This document shows, piece after piece, positions 22,890 through 35,230 of a DNA stretch of 64,000 nucleotides. The first letter of the stretch is position 1. Each line of letters begins with the position of its first letter. A model generated the notes under the pieces. That model was not told where the DNA came from. It made no database searches and saw only the letters and a program-made list of their open reading frames with translations. The translations under genes and the position numbers were made by a program. This DNA is from Phocoena phocoena (taxonomy: Eukaryota > Chordata > Mammalia > Artiodactyla > Phocoenidae). Location of the stretch: the NCBI RefSeq assembly GCF_963924675.1, contig NC_089234.1, positions 65,197,588 through 65,261,587 on the forward strand, read 5' to 3'.

Positions 22890-24510
22890 TTAATTATTTG
22901 CTTTGACAAGTATTAACTCTACATTTTCATATCTGGAAAAAAAATCGCTAGTAACAACTTTCAGATAAAGTTGACACTTTTAAAACTGAGGATGGCTACC
23001 TTCTTGAACAATATTGACATATCTGAGCTAAAGGCAGCTCTTTGGGACAATAAATTCTTAATATGCAGGTCAAATGTTTACCAATTCATTTACTTCCTTC
23101 ATCATTTCTCATCTAGAATTAGAAAATCTTGTGCTCTAAACCTCCTAAGGGAAATCACTGATATAATTTTTAAGTTAATATGTTTTTGGACATTTCCTGA
23201 ATTAATTGTGAGTCTCACTTTGTAAATATTACATGTTTACTGCTTCCCATTTGCACATCTTCAGAGAATTCTCCACCATCCTTCCCTTTCTAAGATTTGT
23301 GGCTAATAAGTACCCAGTTAGAGGATATAAATGACTATGTTGGCTTTATTTCAGCTACACCAGTACTGTACCCTGACAAGAAGGCATGAGGGAAATTTAT
23401 TTTTGGTGTAAGGGAGGTTTTGACCTAGCGAAGGTGAGTGAGCCCAGAAAAGATGGCTGAGTGCGGGGTTGGTGGGAGACAGTCAGGAAGAGGGAAAGCC
23501 ATTAGACAGACATTCTACAGAGTAAAATATGAGCAAAGGAAGAACTGTAGAAAGAAAGATCAACCACATAATTCTAAATTGTGTTGAACAGGAAAAGCAA
23601 CATAAAGAACAGGGAAGACAAAAGCAGATTGAATGACGAAAGATGTGAATGACAGACACTAAGGATAATGTGTTATTAGAAGGGTCAAGTGCTTAGACCT
23701 ACACACTTCTTGAATTGCAGGGTATATATCTATCTTATTTATATTGTTTCAATTCTTTCTGATGTTTCTGAAGGTGAAGGCTAGGAAGTATTTGTGTTCT
23801 TTATCTAATTGTGTATTCCAAGTTCCGTATTACTTGACCATACAGAGAATGTATAGTTCTAACAAATAAATCAGTTTTGTGTCAGTTGGTAGAACACAGT
23901 ACAATTTTCCCCCACTACAAATATCTTTGAGAGTGGGTTTCCACATTATCTACTTCAGGTAGCTAACCCTGAATCCATTTATCTACAACTAGAAGAAAAA
24001 AATGCATTTCAACATGAACTGTTAATACTTTTTTTAAAAGGTTCTTTGACAAAGCACAATAAGATTAACAGTATATTAAAAGATATTCTGCAGGTAGAAA
24101 ATGGTAAATGTTTGAAGAAGTAGCATCATTTACAACATACCTGATGCAAAGGGAATTCCAAAACTAATAATTTGTGCAAATGCATAACAAAATTTAAAAA
24201 TTTGTTTCAACCTTGAACTGCAAGTAACTCAAATAGTTATTTTGTTCTTACCTCAGATTATATTTCATTGTATTTGAACATATATTTCAAATATACACTT
24301 TTAAACTGTATATTCAAAACATATATTTTGAATATGTGTTCAAAATATTTATGGAATTACCACAGAGATAACTTCAGGAAAAAACACTTATTAAAGAATT
24401 TGCATTTCATTATGAATACTTTGGGAGCTACATGTAAATGTTTAAAAAGCTCAGTTTACCTTATTGTTGAAGGGTTTTTTTTTTCTTTTTTTTTTTTTTT
24501 ACACAGAGTT
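22890..24510. other. Unique AT-rich DNA, no gene recognised
   Basis: A plus-strand frame of 84 codons (22971-23225) has no recognisable motif. An L2-like sense trace is possible around 23760-23880. A short self-complementary AT stretch (TTCAAAACATATATTTTGAA) lies near 24313. Nothing else was assigned. Confidence 0.4.
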
Positions 24511-24516
24511 TTTTTA

Positions 24517-24596
24517 TTGGGTTGGCCGAACAGTTCATTAAGGTTTTTCCGTAACATCTTATAGAAAAACCTGAACGAACTGTTTTGCCAACCCAA
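24517..24596. mobile_element. 80-bp mariner MITE hairpin
   Basis: Starts TTGGGTTGGC and ends GCCAACCCAA, flanked by TA on both sides (24515-24516 and 24597-24598), the Tc1/mariner target. The two halves are almost fully complementary (AACAGTTCATTAAGGTTTTTC against GAAAAACCTGAACGAACTGTT), giving a near-perfect hairpin of about 35 bp per arm. It matches the short mariner-derived elements known in cetartiodactyls. No coding capacity. Confidence 0.9.
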
Positions 24597-24599
24597 TAT

Positions 24600-25990
24600 A
24601 TCCTAAGCAATCTATGCCATTCCACCATTCTGTCAGCAGAGCATGCCATTAGTGATGGATAAAAGTTAAGAAACCAAAGTCTTTATCAGTTAGAAAAATA
24701 TTTCTTCAAAAGAGGAAAGCTGAACCAGCTTTTGGGATAAACCAGGATCTTGACTTGTTTTCTCGTTCACCATTGCAAATAGTATTAAATAGTTTAAGTC
24801 AGTGTCAATCATGTAATTGCCCTTGTAGAAGAGTAAGAAAGGCTTTGAAGAAGTGATTCTGTTCTGACCTTGAAAAGGTATGCAGAAAACGAAGTGGAAT
24901 GTGAAAATACTCTTATAGACTGGATCTGCCAGTGACTGCTCTTGACCCAAACAAATCTTTTAATGTTTCCCGATCTCAATTCTCATGTCTTTAAATGAGA
25001 GTATTTGACCAGGTGGTTTCTAAGAACCTTTCTAATTCCAACATTCTGTTGCCACAGTTGATCTTAATCTCAGAGGATGGACGCGTGGACTTTATTTTTA
25101 TAACCGCTTTATTGAAGAAGAGAGTGGCATATTGTGTTATTAGGTTTCTTCTTAATTTCTAATAGTTGGCATTTCAAATATCATAATTGTATTTTTCTTC
25201 CTCACTAGAATAGAGAAATTTTAAGTGTCAGGTATTCTGATTTGGTTACTAAAGAAAACATCGGTGAGACTTTTAATCAACCATGGTTGTTGATACATTT
25301 TCAAACCTCTTAATTTATAGGAAACCATATTTTACCAGCCTGGGAAACCTTCAAGAGTAGGCATTGAAATGACTGTGCAATGCCTGTGTGTAAGAACATA
25401 TACATATGCTAATAGATCAAATTCAATTCTTGCTTATAATAACCAACAACTTCAGTAAAATCCACACTTTTGTAGCAATGTAAGCAAGTGGAGAAGTAAT
25501 GAAAAAAACTAATATTTGTTCACATAAGGGTAGTCATAAACTCAGATATTCAAAAACTTAACTTTTTCCTTCTGTATAGTGTTCATTTTGAAACTGAACG
25601 GCAAACATTAAACCTCAGCCATTTTTGGATTCTCTCAGCTTTTCCCCAGTGTTCCAGTTAATTTCTGGGAGTTTCCATAGTGCTAAGGGATGAGGACTTC
25701 TGATCTCCCATTTTATCTGGCATTTGCTGAAACTCATTATCTTGTCTGGTTCTTAACCCATGCAGATTGCTGCTGGGTCAACACTTGCTCCTGTCCTCAG
25801 AGACTACATCAGCTACGTCAAGGCTCCTTTTGGCAGATGGGAATCATGTTTCTGTGCCACAGTGCGGCACAGGAAATTCTGTGGATGGCTGTAGGTCCAT
25901 TTGAGGAGACACAGAACCTAAGCCATGCTATCCTGAGGTCTTGTTACTCCCCTATATTCTTCATCAAGTCTATATAAGGTCTCTGCTACT
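24600..25990. other. Unique DNA, no gene recognised
   Basis: Scattered short frames only (95 codons on plus at 25690-25977, 86 on minus at 24690-24950), without domains or splice context. No repeat recognised. Confidence 0.4.
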
Positions 25991-26001
25991 GTTGTTTATA
26001 C

Positions 26002-26193
26002 TAGCGGTCTCCAAACATTTTGGCACCAGGGACCAGTTTTATGGAAGACAGTTTTTCCACGGACCGGGGGTGGGGTGTATGGCAGAAATGTGAGTGATGG
26101 GCAGCGGCAGGTGAAGCTTCGCCAGCTTGCGGCCGCTCCCCTCCTGCTGTGCCGCTGGTTCCTAAAAGGCCGTGGACCTTTTGGGGACCCCTG
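26002..26193 (-). mobile_element. MER1/Charlie3 hAT fragment with intact ends
   Basis: One terminus is TAGCGGTCTCCAAACATTTTGG and the other GGGGACCCCTG, with 'CACCAGGGACCAG' and 'CTCCTGCTGTGCCGCTGGTTCC' inside, all characteristic of the MER1 (Charlie3) family. A perfect 8-bp duplication GTTTATAC (25994-26001 and 26194-26201) confirms the borders. The centre of the full element is missing, as in MER1-type internally deleted derivatives. Confidence 0.9.
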
Positions 26194-26685
26194 GTTTATA
26201 CTTTAAGGTTTGACCTGGAGGAAATGGGACCTGTGAGAGCACATATGTCAGATCCTTCCTGATCTCCACAGGACCTAGACTTTTTGACACTTAAACGTGA
26301 TTACTTTGTACTTTATATCACTTCCCTGAGGTGATAAATATAGAATCAAATTAAGTGGAGTTGGGGAAGAGAAAATATCAGAGGTGGAAAAAGGAAAAGA
26401 AAAAACAAGACCATGTTGGTTAATATTTCCAAATATTATCCCACCAAATAATAACTCTCTATATGAACAGAATTCATTTTCATGGGAGTGGTGAATTCCC
26501 TTATTAAGGAAGCAAAGCCTGGCAGTAGTCAGGGAAACTTTAAGAGAGATTTCTGTCTTGCTTGCGTGGTTAGACAAGATAAACTTTTAGATGCCTTCTG
26601 GCTCAAAACTCAGTGACATTAAGTAAAAATATTATTTAAGAGAATTTTATCTTTTCTGGAATCTCCTGACAGCTCTCTGGCCTCT

Positions 26686-27081
26686 TGTTATGAACTAAAC
26701 TGTGTACTCTTCTAAATTCATATGTTGAAGCCCCAATCTCTAGTAAATCAGGAGGTATTTTCATAAGGCCTTTAAAGAGGTGATTAAGTTAAAATGAAGC
26801 TGTTAGAGTGGGCTCTAATTCAATATGATTGGTGTCCTTGTAAGAATGGGAAATTTGAACACACAGGCAGAATACCAGGAATGTGTGCACACAGAAGAAA
26901 AGTCATGTGAGGACAGAGTGAGAAGGCAGCCCTCTGTAGCCAAGCAGAGAAAAATCAGAAGAAACCAAACCTGACACCTTGGTCTTAGATTTCTAGCTCC
27001 CACAACTGAGAAAATAAATTTCTTTTGTTTAAGCCACTCAGTCTATGGTATTTTATTATGCAACCCTAGTAAAGTAAGACA
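26686..27081 (+). mobile_element. MaLR-type solitary LTR (MLT1/MST class)
   Basis: Starts TGTTATGAACTAAACTGTGT and ends AAAGTAAGACA, with the internal landmarks 'TTCATATGTTGAAGCCC', 'GGTGTCCTTGTAAGAATGGG', 'CATGTGAGGACAGAG' and 'AATAAATTTCTTTTGTTTAAGCCAC' that mark ERVL-MaLR LTRs. The flanking 5-mers CCTCT and CTTCT agree at 4 of 5. No internal retroviral sequence remains. Confidence 0.75.
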
Positions 27082-27089
27082 CTTCTGTA

Positions 27090-29110
27090 TAATGGTCACA
27101 TCAGTATAGTTCTCAGTTTTAGGCCTTATATACCATGGCCTCCAGAATAGGGTCTTTCTAGAGTTACTGTTCAATAGTACTGAGTATGTTTTCCAGTTAG
27201 TGGCATTATCATTTCCAATATATGTTTGGGATTTTACTATTTCTATAAAACTTATTTCTGCCTTTTACAGTTCTTCAGAAAACAGAAACCTGCCAAGACC
27301 CTAGGTTGTGTGACTTCGACATGATAACAGATGGAAAATTAATTGAAATTCCCTACCAATTAAAGCTGAATAAACCAGAACGCTTTGCCTTATGTTAGTC
27401 TAAAATGATAACATTTACAGAAGGTGTAACTACATTTCAGTCCTGCTGGCTACAGACATTTTTCCAAGTAGGTATAATATGAAGTCTTGGAGAGTATTGT
27501 CTGTAGTGATTGTCTACATCCACAGTAGTTAACACCAACTGAGACATGGAATATATTTTTGAAATAGGTAGCTCACTCTTGTACATCTTATCCCTTCTTT
27601 GTCATCAGTGTACTTTCCCTGAAACTGTTTGATCTTTTGAATTAGTTTCTTTTCTACTAAAGGAAATTTTTCTATTATAGTCTCTAATCCAAGGATGTAA
27701 TATTAGGGTTACTTGGCACTCACAGTGGGCTCAAATCAATGGGAGAGACATGAATCACTATCTACAACTAAGATTAACAACCACAGAATAAATTCACAAA
27801 TCTTTATTTAATATCTACCATACTAGATACTATATGTGATACACAGAAAGTGACAGAGGGCCCTGACCTCGTGGAGCTTAAGATCTGGTTGGAAAGAGAA
27901 GATAAAAACATGAAAATGCAATTATTACATAAGACTGTGAATATGGACATAACCTAAAGCGCACTGTGCCCATCTTTGTTTAGACGCACATTCTGTAGCT
28001 CCCCTTTCTCCATACTTTGTATATAAGGTGGATGTAGACTTTAATGAATATGAATCCAACCTTATTGTACATTAATAAAATAATCAAATAGTGAGTTGTT
28101 CTACCTGAAGTTTGTTTTCCTGATATGAACAATACCTCTGTAATGTTCTTATCTTGGAACTTTGAATAAGGGATTTTTAAAGAATAATTTATTTAAACAG
28201 GCAATATTAAATGCTTAAATTTGACATATATGATTATTTATTCTCATTTATTTAAACATTATCTTCTGTATTTTTAGCATTGATATTTTCTTTTATCATA
28301 TTGCTATGTGTCTCTTGTTTCTCTACTACTTCTGTCAACTGTATACATTATAGTCTTGTACAGTATCTCTTTCCTCCTAGTGTTTGTTTGTTTTGCTTTG
28401 TTTTTAATCTCAAGCCTTGGTTCTCCATGCTGCAAATTTCATACTTGATTCTACTGAACCACCCTGTCATTACTGTGGCTCCAAATCATTTTCTCCTTTT
28501 TGTGTAGGCATCTACAGACAAACTGAACCTTTTCTTCTATTTATGCTTTGGTGAGCTCCCACTTTTCATATGGACTCTGCATAGTGGGAAGTTCTATTTA
28601 TTTATGTATTCATCAAAATTCATTATTGTCTTTTAGAGAAAAAGGTTATCCTTTCTACTAGTGCTATCATGAACACAATACTCCTGAGAAGCAATTTGTC
28701 TTTTCCCTTAGTATTTTCATCACATTAAAAGTCAGATTGTTGACCATTCTCTCATAATTAATAGAGGCAGCGGTGGTTTCTGTGTTTTTCCCTTTTAACC
28801 CACTGCTTCTTAGTGTGTTTATGAGCACAGACAATAATATGGTCAGAAAAGAGAGAAATCTATGTCTTTGAAGACAGAAAATCTTCATCCAGAAACTGGG
28901 CTAAAAATTGGTCTTGCAGGACTTTCATAGAGAGAGGGGTGGGATCACGTGGTCCAAATAGAAAATTTAAGCTATCTTCTGAGGACATTGAGAGGATTAA
29001 CTGCATGAAAGCAAGCGTTTTAGAGACAGTGTCAGTATTTGTTAAAGGGAGAAAATAAGAAGGAATGGAAGAAGGATGGGGTGGGGAGAGAGAGAGTAAA
29101 AGAGAGAAAA
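27090..29110. other. Mostly unique DNA; one L2 trace
   Basis: An antisense L2 3' end is probable at 27795-27915 ('tttatttaatatctaccatactagatac..ccctgacctcgtggagcttaagatct'). A TTTTACAG acceptor-like string at about 27264-27271 leads into no convincing exon. The rest is unassigned. Confidence 0.4.
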
Positions 29111-29127
29111 CAAGAAAAGACAACTAG

Positions 29128-29738
29128 CAGCTCTCTTTACAATAACCAGGACATGGAAGCAATCAAAGTGTCCATCAGCAGATGAGTGGATAAAGAAGAT
29201 GTGGCACATATATACAATGGAATATTACTCAGCCATAAAAAGAAATGATACTGAGTTATTTGTGAGGTGGATGGACCTAGAGACTGTCATACAGAGTTAA
29301 GTGAGTCAGAAAGAGAAAAACAAATACTGTATGCTAACACATATATATGGAATCTAAAAAAAAAAAAAAGAAAAGAAAAAATAATGGTCATGAAGAACCT
29401 AGGGGTAAGATGGGAATAAAGATGCAGACCTACTAGAGAATGGATTTGAGGATATGGGGAGGGGGAAGGGTAAGCTGGGACGAAGTGAGAGAGTGGCATG
29501 GACATATATACACTACCAAACGTAAAATAGATAGCTAGTGGGAAGCAGCCGCATAGCAGAGGGAGATCAGCTCAGTGCTTTGTGACCACGCAGAGGGGTG
29601 GGAGGGAGGGAGATGCAAGAGGGAAGAGATATGGGGACATATGTATATGTATAGCTGATTCACTTTGTTATAAAGCAGAAACTAACACACCATTGTAAAG
29701 CAATTATACTCCAATAAAGAGGTTTTTAAAAAAAAGAA
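29128..29738 (+). mobile_element. LINE-1 3' end, sense, 5'-truncated
   Basis: ORF2 C-terminus in sense (TACAATAACCAGGACATGG, 'gataaagaagatgtggcac', 'CAATGGAATATTACTCAGCC'), then the 3' UTR to CCAATAAAGAGG and an A-rich tail. Flanked by a perfect 16-bp target-site duplication (AAGAAAAGACAACTAG at 29112-29127 and 29739-29754). It carries an internal A/G-rich expansion at about 29355-29380. Confidence 0.93.
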
Positions 29739-29759
29739 AAGAAAAGACAACTAGTTTAG

Positions 29760-30230
29760 AACCTGATAAAGACTGAAGAGTTTAGTTTCTGCTTTTTGGC
29801 AGTGGGGAACCTTGGAATGAGCACTGATGAGATGCATATTACTATTCTAGGCAATGAAGTGGTTTACCATAATAGTTTAAGATGTCACAACATGAGCCAC
29901 TGTCCTACACTGATAAGAGAGAGAGCACAATCCACTAAATAAAGGTTGAACTGAGGAGATGTATTTAATATAAAAGGGTGTCAAAGATGGTTCGTGGCTT
30001 GATAATATTTGTGTCCAGGAGGATTGTGTTGCTTATGATTGAGAGGGATGCCCATTTTATAGAGAAGAATGAGGTATTTTGTTTCAAACAGGAGGTAGAA
30101 AGACCTAGTTGGCCTAGAAATAAAGAGATGATGGTTAGGATAAAAACCATTGTAACCGTGTGTGCTATTTAGTTATACCAGTATGGTTAAAAAAAGAGCA
30201 AAGAAGAACATTATGAAAAAATAGAGCAAG
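29760..30230. other. Unique DNA, no gene recognised
   Basis: Short frames on both strands (about 60 codons each near 29965-30172) mirror each other and lack any motif. Confidence 0.4.
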
Positions 30231-30547
30231 AGAAGCATATTTGCTTCCAACTATGATGAAGTAATAAAGAAATCTAAAATTATATTCGGAGATTTCAACA
30301 CCTCACTCTCAATAAATTATGGAACATATGGACCAAAAAAATCAGTAAACATTTAGTTGACTTGATTGACACTATCATCCTACTTAATCCATATAACTTT
30401 TATAGAACTGTCCATTCAAACCAGTAGAATATAAATTATTTTCAAGGGTACACAGAATATTTACTAAGATAGGCCGTACTTGGGCCATAAAACAAGTCTC
30501 AATAAATTTAAAAGGATTTGTGTCATATAGAGTATATTTTCTTTTCT

Positions 30548-32430
30548 TGTTAATTTGATTTTTATTTTGTATTGGAGTATGGTTGATTTACAATGTGTTA
30601 GTTTCAGGTGTATAGCAAAGTGACTCAGTTATACATATACATACATCCATTCTTTTTAAGATTCTTTTTCTATATAGACTATTACAGAACACTGAGTACA
30701 GTTCCCTGTCCTTGCTTACTATCTTTTTTATATATAGTAGTGTGTATATGTTAATCCCAAGCTCCTAATTTATCCATCCGCCAGCCTTTTCCCTTTGGTC
30801 ACCATAAGTTTGTTTTTGAAGTCTGAGAGTCTGTTTCTGTTTTGTAAATAAGTTTATTTGTACCATTTTTTTAGTTTCCACACATAAGTGATAACATGTG
30901 ACATTTGTCTTTGTGTGATTTACTTCACTTAGTATGATAATCTCTAGGTCCATCCATGTTGCTGCAAATGGCATTATTTCATTCATTTTTTATGGTTCAG
31001 TAATATTCTGTTGTATATATATATATATATACCACATCTTCTTGTCAGTGGACATTTAGGTTGCTTCCATGTCTTGACTATTGTAAATAGTGCTGCAATA
31101 AACATTGGAGTGCATGTATTTTTTTTTGAATCATGTTTTTCTCTGGATATATGCCCAGGAGTGGGATTGCTGGATCATATGGTAGTTCTATTTTTGTTTT
31201 TTAAGGAACCTCCATACTGTTCTCCGTAGTGGCTGTACCAATTTACATTCCCACCAACAGTGTAAGAGGATTCCCTTTTCTCCACACCCTCTCCACCATT
31301 TATTGTTTGTAGACTTTTTTTTGATGGCCATTCTGACTGGTGTGAGGTGATACCTCATTGTAGTTTTGATTTGCATTTCTCTAATACTTAGTGATGTTGA
31401 GCATTTTTCATGTGCTTTTTGGCCATCTGTATGTCTTCTTTGGAGAAGTGTCTATTTATGTCTTCTGCCCATTTTTTGGTTGGGTTGTTTGTTTGTTCGG
31501 TGTTGGGCTGCATGAGCTCTTTGTATATTTTGGAGATTAATTCCTTGTCAGTCTCTTTGTTTGCAAATCTTTTCTCCCACTCTGTATGTTGCTTTTAGTT
31601 TTGTTTATGGTTTCCTTTGCTGTGCAAAATCTTTTAAGTTTAATGGGGTCCCATTTTTATTTTCATTTAGTATTTTTATTTTCATTAGGATGTGGATCCA
31701 AAAATACATTGCTGCAATTTATGTCAAAGTGTTCTGCCTATGTTTTCCTCTAAGAGGTTTATGGTATCCAGTCTTATATTTATGTCTTTAGTCCATTTTG
31801 AGTTTGTTTTTGCAAATAGTGTTTGAGAACTTTCTAGTTTCTTTCTTTTACATGTATCTGTTCAGTTTTCCCAGCATCACTTATTGAAGAGACTCTCTTT
31901 TCTCCATTGCATATTCTTACCTCCTTTATTGTAGATTAATTGACCATAAGTGCGTGGGTTTATTTATGGGCTTTCTATCCTGTTCCATTGGTCTGTATTT
32001 CTGTTTTTGTGCCATACTTTTTTGATTACTGTAATTGTGTAGTATAGTCTGAAGTTGGAGAGCTTGATTCCTCCAGTTCCATTTTTCTTTCTCAGGATTG
32101 CTTTGGCTTTTGAGGTCTTGTGTGTTTCCATACAAATCAAAAAATTTTTTGTTCTAGTTCTGTAAAAAATACCATTGGTAATTTACTAGGGATTGCATTA
32201 CATCTGTAGATTGCCTGGGTAGTACAGTCATGTTGACAATATTGATTCTTCCAATCCACGAACATGGTGTATCTTTCCATCCGTTTGTGCCCTCTTTTAT
32301 TTCTTTCATCAATATATTATAATTTTCAGAGTACAAGTCTTTTGCATCCTTAGATATGTTTATTTCTAGATGTTTTATTCTTTTTGAGGCAATGGTAAAT
32401 TGGATTGTTTCCTTATTTTCTCTTTCTGCT
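30548..32430 (-). mobile_element. Younger L1 inserted antisense into the ancient L1
   Basis: About 1.9 kb of antisense L1: the 3' UTR first (TTTCAGGTGTATAGCAAAGTG, 'ttatacatatacatacatcc'), then ORF2 backwards (CAGTGTAAGAGGATTCCC, GTCTTCTTTGGAGAAGTG, 'ggtctgtatttctgtttttgtgcc') to about 32430. The minus-strand reading frames at 31188-31376, 31926-32135 and 32154-32336 are ORF2 fragments, including [19 protein letters not shown]. The insertion boundaries and duplication are not sharply resolved. Confidence 0.85.
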
Positions 32431-32860
32431 CTTCAGAATCAAAGTAAAAATCAATAACAGAAAATTCTCTAAACAGTCACTAAATATTTGAAAACTAAAT
32501 AACACACTTTTAAATAACCTATGAGTTGAAGAACAAAGCAAAAAGAAGAATTATAGCATATTTGGTAGTGGATGAAAATGAAAACATATCAAGTTCCAAG
32601 GAAAACTTAGAGGGACATTTGTAGCCCTGTATTAGAACAGTAGAAAGTTCTCAAATAAACGACCTCATCTTTAACCTTAAGAAATGAGAAAAGAAAGAGA
32701 AAATTAAACCCAAAGTAAACAGTAGAAAGAAAATAATACATATCAGAGTGGAAATCTGTGAAATAGAAAACAGGAAAACAATAAAGAAAATCAGTGAAAC
32801 CAAGGACTGTTTCTTTGAGAAAATCGATAAAATTGATTAACATTTATCCAGACTTATCAG

Positions 32861-33040
32861 GACAATGAGAGTGAGAGGTGAGGGGAGCAGGGGAGAGGAG
32901 TGGAGGGAAGCGAAGCAAAGAGAAGTGAACAGAGCAAAGAGGAGCCAAGAGAAGAGAAGAGAAGAGGAGAGATGATAGACTTGTCAGGACAGAGAAAGGG
33001 AAAGGGAGAGGGGAGGAAGAGGGAGAGAAAGAGAGAGAAT
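32861..33040. repeat. Purine-rich simple repeat inside the ancient L1
   Basis: About 180 bp of GAGA/AGGAG/GAAGA-type sequence replaces the expected L1 ORF2 text between CTTATCAGGAC and GCAAATTACC. It is an imperfect (GGAGA)n-like expansion from the A/G-rich 'aagagaaagagggagagg' segment normally found there. Confidence 0.85.
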
Positions 33041-33121
33041 GCAAATTACCAATATCAGAAATGAGGGACTGTGCTACAGATTCTACAGGTAGTAAGAGTA
33101 TAATAAGGTAATATTTTGAAC

Positions 33122-33831
33122 AACTTTTATTTATTTATTTATTTTACATCTTTATTGGAGTATAATTGTTTTACAATGTTGTGTTCGTTTCTACTGTACA
33201 ACAAAGTGAATCAGCTATATGTATACATATATCCCCATATCCCCTCCATCTTGAGCATCCCTCCTACCCTCCCTATCCCACCCCTCTAGGTCGTCACAAA
33301 GCATCGAGCTGATCTCCCTGTGCTATGCAGCAGCTTCCCGCTAGCCATCCATTTTACATTTGGTAGCGTATACATGTCAATGCTACTCTCTCACTTCGTC
33401 CCAGCTTCCTCTCCCCACCGTGTCCTCAAGTCCATTCTCTACGTCTGTGTCCTTACTCCTGCCCTGTCACTAGGTTCATCACTACCAGTTTTTTTAGATT
33501 CCATATGTATGTGGTAGCATATGATATTTGTTTTTCTCTTTCTGACTTATTTCACTCTGTATGACAGACTCTAGCTCCATCCACCTCACCACACATAAGT
33601 CAAATTCATTCCTTTTTATGGTGAGTAATATTCCATTATGTATATGTGCCACATCTTCTTTATCCATTCATCTGTCAGTGGACACTTAGGTTGCTTCCAT
33701 GTCCTGACTCTTGTAAATAGTGCTGCAGTGAACATTGTGGTACATGACTCTTTTTGAATTATGGTTTTCTCAGGGTATATGCCCAGGGATTGCTGGGTCA
33801 TATGGTAGTTCTGTTTTTAGTTTTTTAAGGA
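33122..33831 (-). mobile_element. Second younger L1 inserted antisense into the ancient L1
   Basis: 3' UTR in reverse ('ATCTTTATTGGAGTATAATTG', 'CAGCTTCCCGCTAGCCATCC') then the ORF2 end ('TGAGTAATATTCCATTATGT', 'ccatgtcctgactcttgtaaatagtgc') to TTTTTTAAGGA. The tail is an expanded (TATT)n run at 33122-33143. The ancient L1 resumes with GAATAAATGG. I cannot see a target-site duplication. Confidence 0.88.
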
Positions 33832-34120
33832 GAATAAATGGACACAGTTCTTGAAAGACACAAACTATTAAAGGTCATTCAAGAAGAAATAGATAATTGA
33901 ATACTGTTAAAGAAATTGATTTTGTAGTTTAAAACCTTCCCATAATGAAAATTCCAGGTTCAGATGGCTTTGCTGGTGAATTCTATCAAAGAAAAAAGAA
34001 AAAAAATACTACCAGTATTATACAAACTCTTCTAGAAAATTAAAGAAGAGGAATACTTCCCAACTCATTGGCTAAGGCTAGTATTACCCTCATGCTAAAA
34101 CCAAAGACAATACAAGGAAG

Positions 34121-34153
34121 ATAGGAAGGAAGGAAGGAAGGAAGGGAGGGAGG
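34121..34153. repeat. (GGAA)n/(GGGA)n microsatellite
   Basis: Five to six GGAA units followed by GGGA units, inside the ancient L1. Confidence 0.9.
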
Positions 34154-34924
34154 GACCAATATATCTTATGAAAATAATTGTGAACATTTATTTTTCAAAA
34201 TGTAGGGAAATCAAATCCAACAATGTTGGGTCATGACAACATGCAATTTATTCCACGAATACAAAGGGGATTAACATTAAAAACATCAGTGTAAGTTCAC
34301 CATATAACAAAGTAGAAAACAGAAAAAACATTTCATCATCTCAATAGACAAAAAATATGATCAAGTTCAACATCCATCCTTGAGAAAAAACTACCAGGAA
34401 ACTAGGAATTGAAAGAAACTTCTTCAAATTGATAAGAGCATCTATGTGAAGCCTACAGCAAACATCTTAATGCTGAAAGATCAATCTGTAGAGTTAATTC
34501 AATTCCAACCAAAATCCCAGCAAGTATTTTTGTACAATTGAAAAACTGCTGCTAAGATTCATATTGAAATGCAAAGTATTGATACTCATGAAAACAACTT
34601 TGAAAAGGAAGGACAAAACTGAAGGATTAAGAATACATGATTTCACGATTTATTATAAAGCTTCAGTAATCAAGACAGTGCAGTGTTAAAGGAAAGTTAG
34701 AAAAATAGATCAACAGAAGAGAATAGAGTACAGAAATAGATCTATATGTATGTGGACAACAAGACTGCAAATGCAATTCAGTGGATAAAGGAAAATCATG
34801 TCAACAAATAGTGCTGGAACAATTGGTTGTCTCTGTATAAAAAATGAACTTTGTGTATAAAATTGTACAGTTTAAATATAAGCAGTTTATTTTATGCCAA
34901 TTATACATCAATAAAAATATTAAG

Positions 34925-35230
34925 AGGAATTCCCTGGTGGTGCATTGGTTAAGAATCTGCCTGCCAATGCAGGGGACACAGGTTCAATCCCTGGTCCAGG
35001 AAGATCCCACATGCCGTGGGGCAACTAAGCCTGTGCACCCCAACTACTGAGCCAGTGTGTCACAACTACTGAAGCTCGCGCACCTAGAGCCCGTGCTCTG
35101 CAACAAGAGAAGCCAGGGCAATGAGAAGCCTGTGCACCGCAAGGAAGGGTAGCTCCTGCTTGCTGCAACTAGAGAAAGCCCACATGCAGCAACGAAGACC
35201 CAACACAGCCATAGATAGATAGATAGATAG
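34925..35230 (+). repeat. CHR-1 type SINE, sense, (ATAG)n tail
   Basis: Head GGAATTCCCTGGTGGTGCATTGG with the A box, the B-box region GGTTCAATCCCTGG, then the longer CHR-1 body ('CAACTACTGAAGCTCGCGC', 'CTGCAACTAGAGAAAGCCC') and a (ATAG)n tail at about 35213-35230. It sits directly at the 3' end of the ancient L1. No convincing target-site duplication was found. Confidence 0.9.

Larger units (their letters stand above)
30235..34922 (+). mobile_element. Ancient L1 (L1M type), sense, split by younger L1s
   Basis: Three blocks of one decayed sense L1 survive. Block 1 (30235-30547) is endonuclease, with a recognisable GDFNT (about 30291-30305) and LGHKTSLNKFK-like string. Block 2 (about 32431-33121) is the following ORF2 linker. 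Block 3 (about 33832-34922) holds PGSDGFAGEF (about 33956-33986), further reverse-transcriptase fragments and the 3' end 'ATTATACATCAATAAAAAT'. The order and orientation are collinear with ORF2, so the intervening antisense L1s are insertions. Stops are frequent throughout. Confidence 0.82.

Noticed and set aside
27264..27400. TTTTACAG acceptor-like site followed by an exon-like segment
   Set aside because: The following sequence has no long open frame in a consistent phase and no clear donor.
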